A stretch of DNA of 64,000 nucleotides. Origin: Clostridia bacterium (GTDB lineage Bacteria; Bacillota; Clostridia; Christensenellales; DTU072). The notes under the pieces are model-generated. The model made no database searches, was not told where the DNA came from, and was given only the letters and a program-made list of their open reading frames with translations. This document shows, one piece after another, positions 63,523 to 64,000 of the stretch (position 1 is the stretch's first letter; the number at the start of each line of letters is the position of its first letter). The stretch spans positions 1-64,000 of the forward strand of contig JAFVRJ010000025.1 of the NCBI GenBank assembly GCA_017504305.1, written 5' to 3'. A program made the position numbers and the translations under genes.

Positions 63523-64000
63523 ATGAAAGTTACGATTTCCGGTTTTTATGATGAAGTTAGCACCTCTTTAGATGCACAAATCGCTTTAGTCAACGAGCTT
63601 GGCGAACAGTATATTTGTCCCCGTATCGTTGACGGCAAAAACATTGCGGATTATACCGTAGAGGAGTTCGCTGAAAAAATTAAGCCGAGACTTGATAAAT
63701 ACGGCATTAAGTTTAGCTCTATCGGTAGCCCCATTGGTAAAATTGATATAAGCGATCAAGTTGCTTACGAAAAACAACTTAAGCAACTCGAGGAGCTTGT
63801 TAAGATCTGTGCGCTTATGGATTGCAAATATATAAGAATGTTCTCTTTCTTTATGCCTAAAGATTGCGATCCCGCAAAATACCGCGATGCAGTTATTGAA
63901 AAGCTCAACGGATACCTTAAGGTAGTCGAAGGCACCGACGTGGTTTTACTACACGAAAATGAAAAAGAAATCTACGGCGACGTATACGAACGTTGCTTGG
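63523..64000 (+). CDS. Sugar phosphate isomerase/epimerase-like TIM barrel, cut by the window end
   Basis: The first 159 codons of an open frame running off the window. The start MKVTISGFYDEV and the segment MDCKYIRMFSFFMP fit the xylose-isomerase-like TIM-barrel superfamily, and HENE near residue 148 would be a metal ligand site. GGAGGG lies ahead of the ATG. As third gene after uxuA and the SDR, it may be a hexuronate or keto-sugar isomerase/epimerase; the call is tentative. Confidence 0.7.
   Translation, partial: MKVTISGFYDEVSTSLDAQIALVNELGEQYICPRIVDGKNIADYTVEEFAEKIKPRLDKYGIKFSSIGSPIGKIDISDQVAYEKQLKQLEELVKICALMDCKYIRMFSFFMPKDCDPAKYRDAVIEKLNGYLKVVEGTDVVLLHENEKEIYGDVYERCL

Noticed and set aside
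1..64000. tRNA, rRNA, phage or insertion sequence genes
   Set aside because: No cloverleaf, rRNA-like block, integrase or transposase frame was recognised on either strand.

Overview
The window looks like a chromosomal segment of an anaerobic, endospore-forming Clostridia-type Firmicute, probably an uncultured gut lineage. Four separate loci carry sporulation genes: a SipL-like SPOCS/LysM protein, spoVT with a spoVB-type flippase, and spmA/spmB. Promoters read as TTGaca-N17-TATAAT, strong Shine-Dalgarno sites coexist with apparently leaderless genes, and Gln is written almost always as CAA. The genus assignment is inference. No rRNA, tRNA, CRISPR array, transposase or prophage gene was seen.

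Layout. Positions 1-2281 hold the tail of an SGNH hydrolase and an alpha-galactosidase, with two 71-bp direct repeats and a different codon habit (Gln mostly CAG). This may be transferred DNA or a contig join. 2421-8215 has a lipoprotein, ileS, veg and the SPOCS/LysM gene. 8361-18980 is one long unit: ispE-glgB-glgC-glgD-glgA-glgP-GH13 amylase, a full glycogen synthesis and breakdown pathway. 19044-22863 on the minus strand carries a GNAT acetyltransferase, a membrane-anchored alkaline phosphatase and an acyl-CoA synthetase-like enzyme. 23049-33105 encodes two large surface lipoproteins, one of about 2,435 residues with InlB-type and BspA-type repeats. 33235-38422 has a Na/Pi transporter, luxS, an M29 aminopeptidase, an acyltransferase with a zinc ribbon and a membrane M28 peptidase. 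38471-44248 holds a beta-CASP nuclease (minus) and the spoVT-spoVB-mazG-dusB unit. 44370-48178 is the lower-glycolysis operon pgk-tpiA-gpmI. 48372-53404 is a heterodimeric ABC exporter. 53517-57474 carries prs, an unknown gene, an MBL hydrolase and rho. 57475-57909 is a non-coding, hairpin-packed element. 57910-61512 has fba, trmN6-like, rsmI and spmAB. 61590-64000 is a hexuronate catabolism cluster: uxuA, an SDR reductase and a TIM-barrel epimerase cut by the window end.

How the genes work together. Glycogen storage (glg operon), lower glycolysis (pgk, tpiA, gpmI, fba) and uptake of sugar breakdown products (alpha-galactosidase, uxuA cluster) describe a fermenter that stores and mobilises glucose and can use plant-type sugars. 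The surface lipoproteins suggest attachment to host or fibre.

The most unusual item is the element at about 57556-57875. Its core (57667-57839) divides without a leftover base into eight 7-nt linkers and seven hairpin modules. The four left linkers are complementary to the four right linkers, so it can fold into a tower of stacked four-way junctions. The element appears to have been inserted into the loop of a bidirectional terminator between rho and fba. Other observations are a set of leaderless promoters with the -10 box 6-7 nt before the ATG, and a perfect palindrome centred on the -35 box of the ABC exporter operon.
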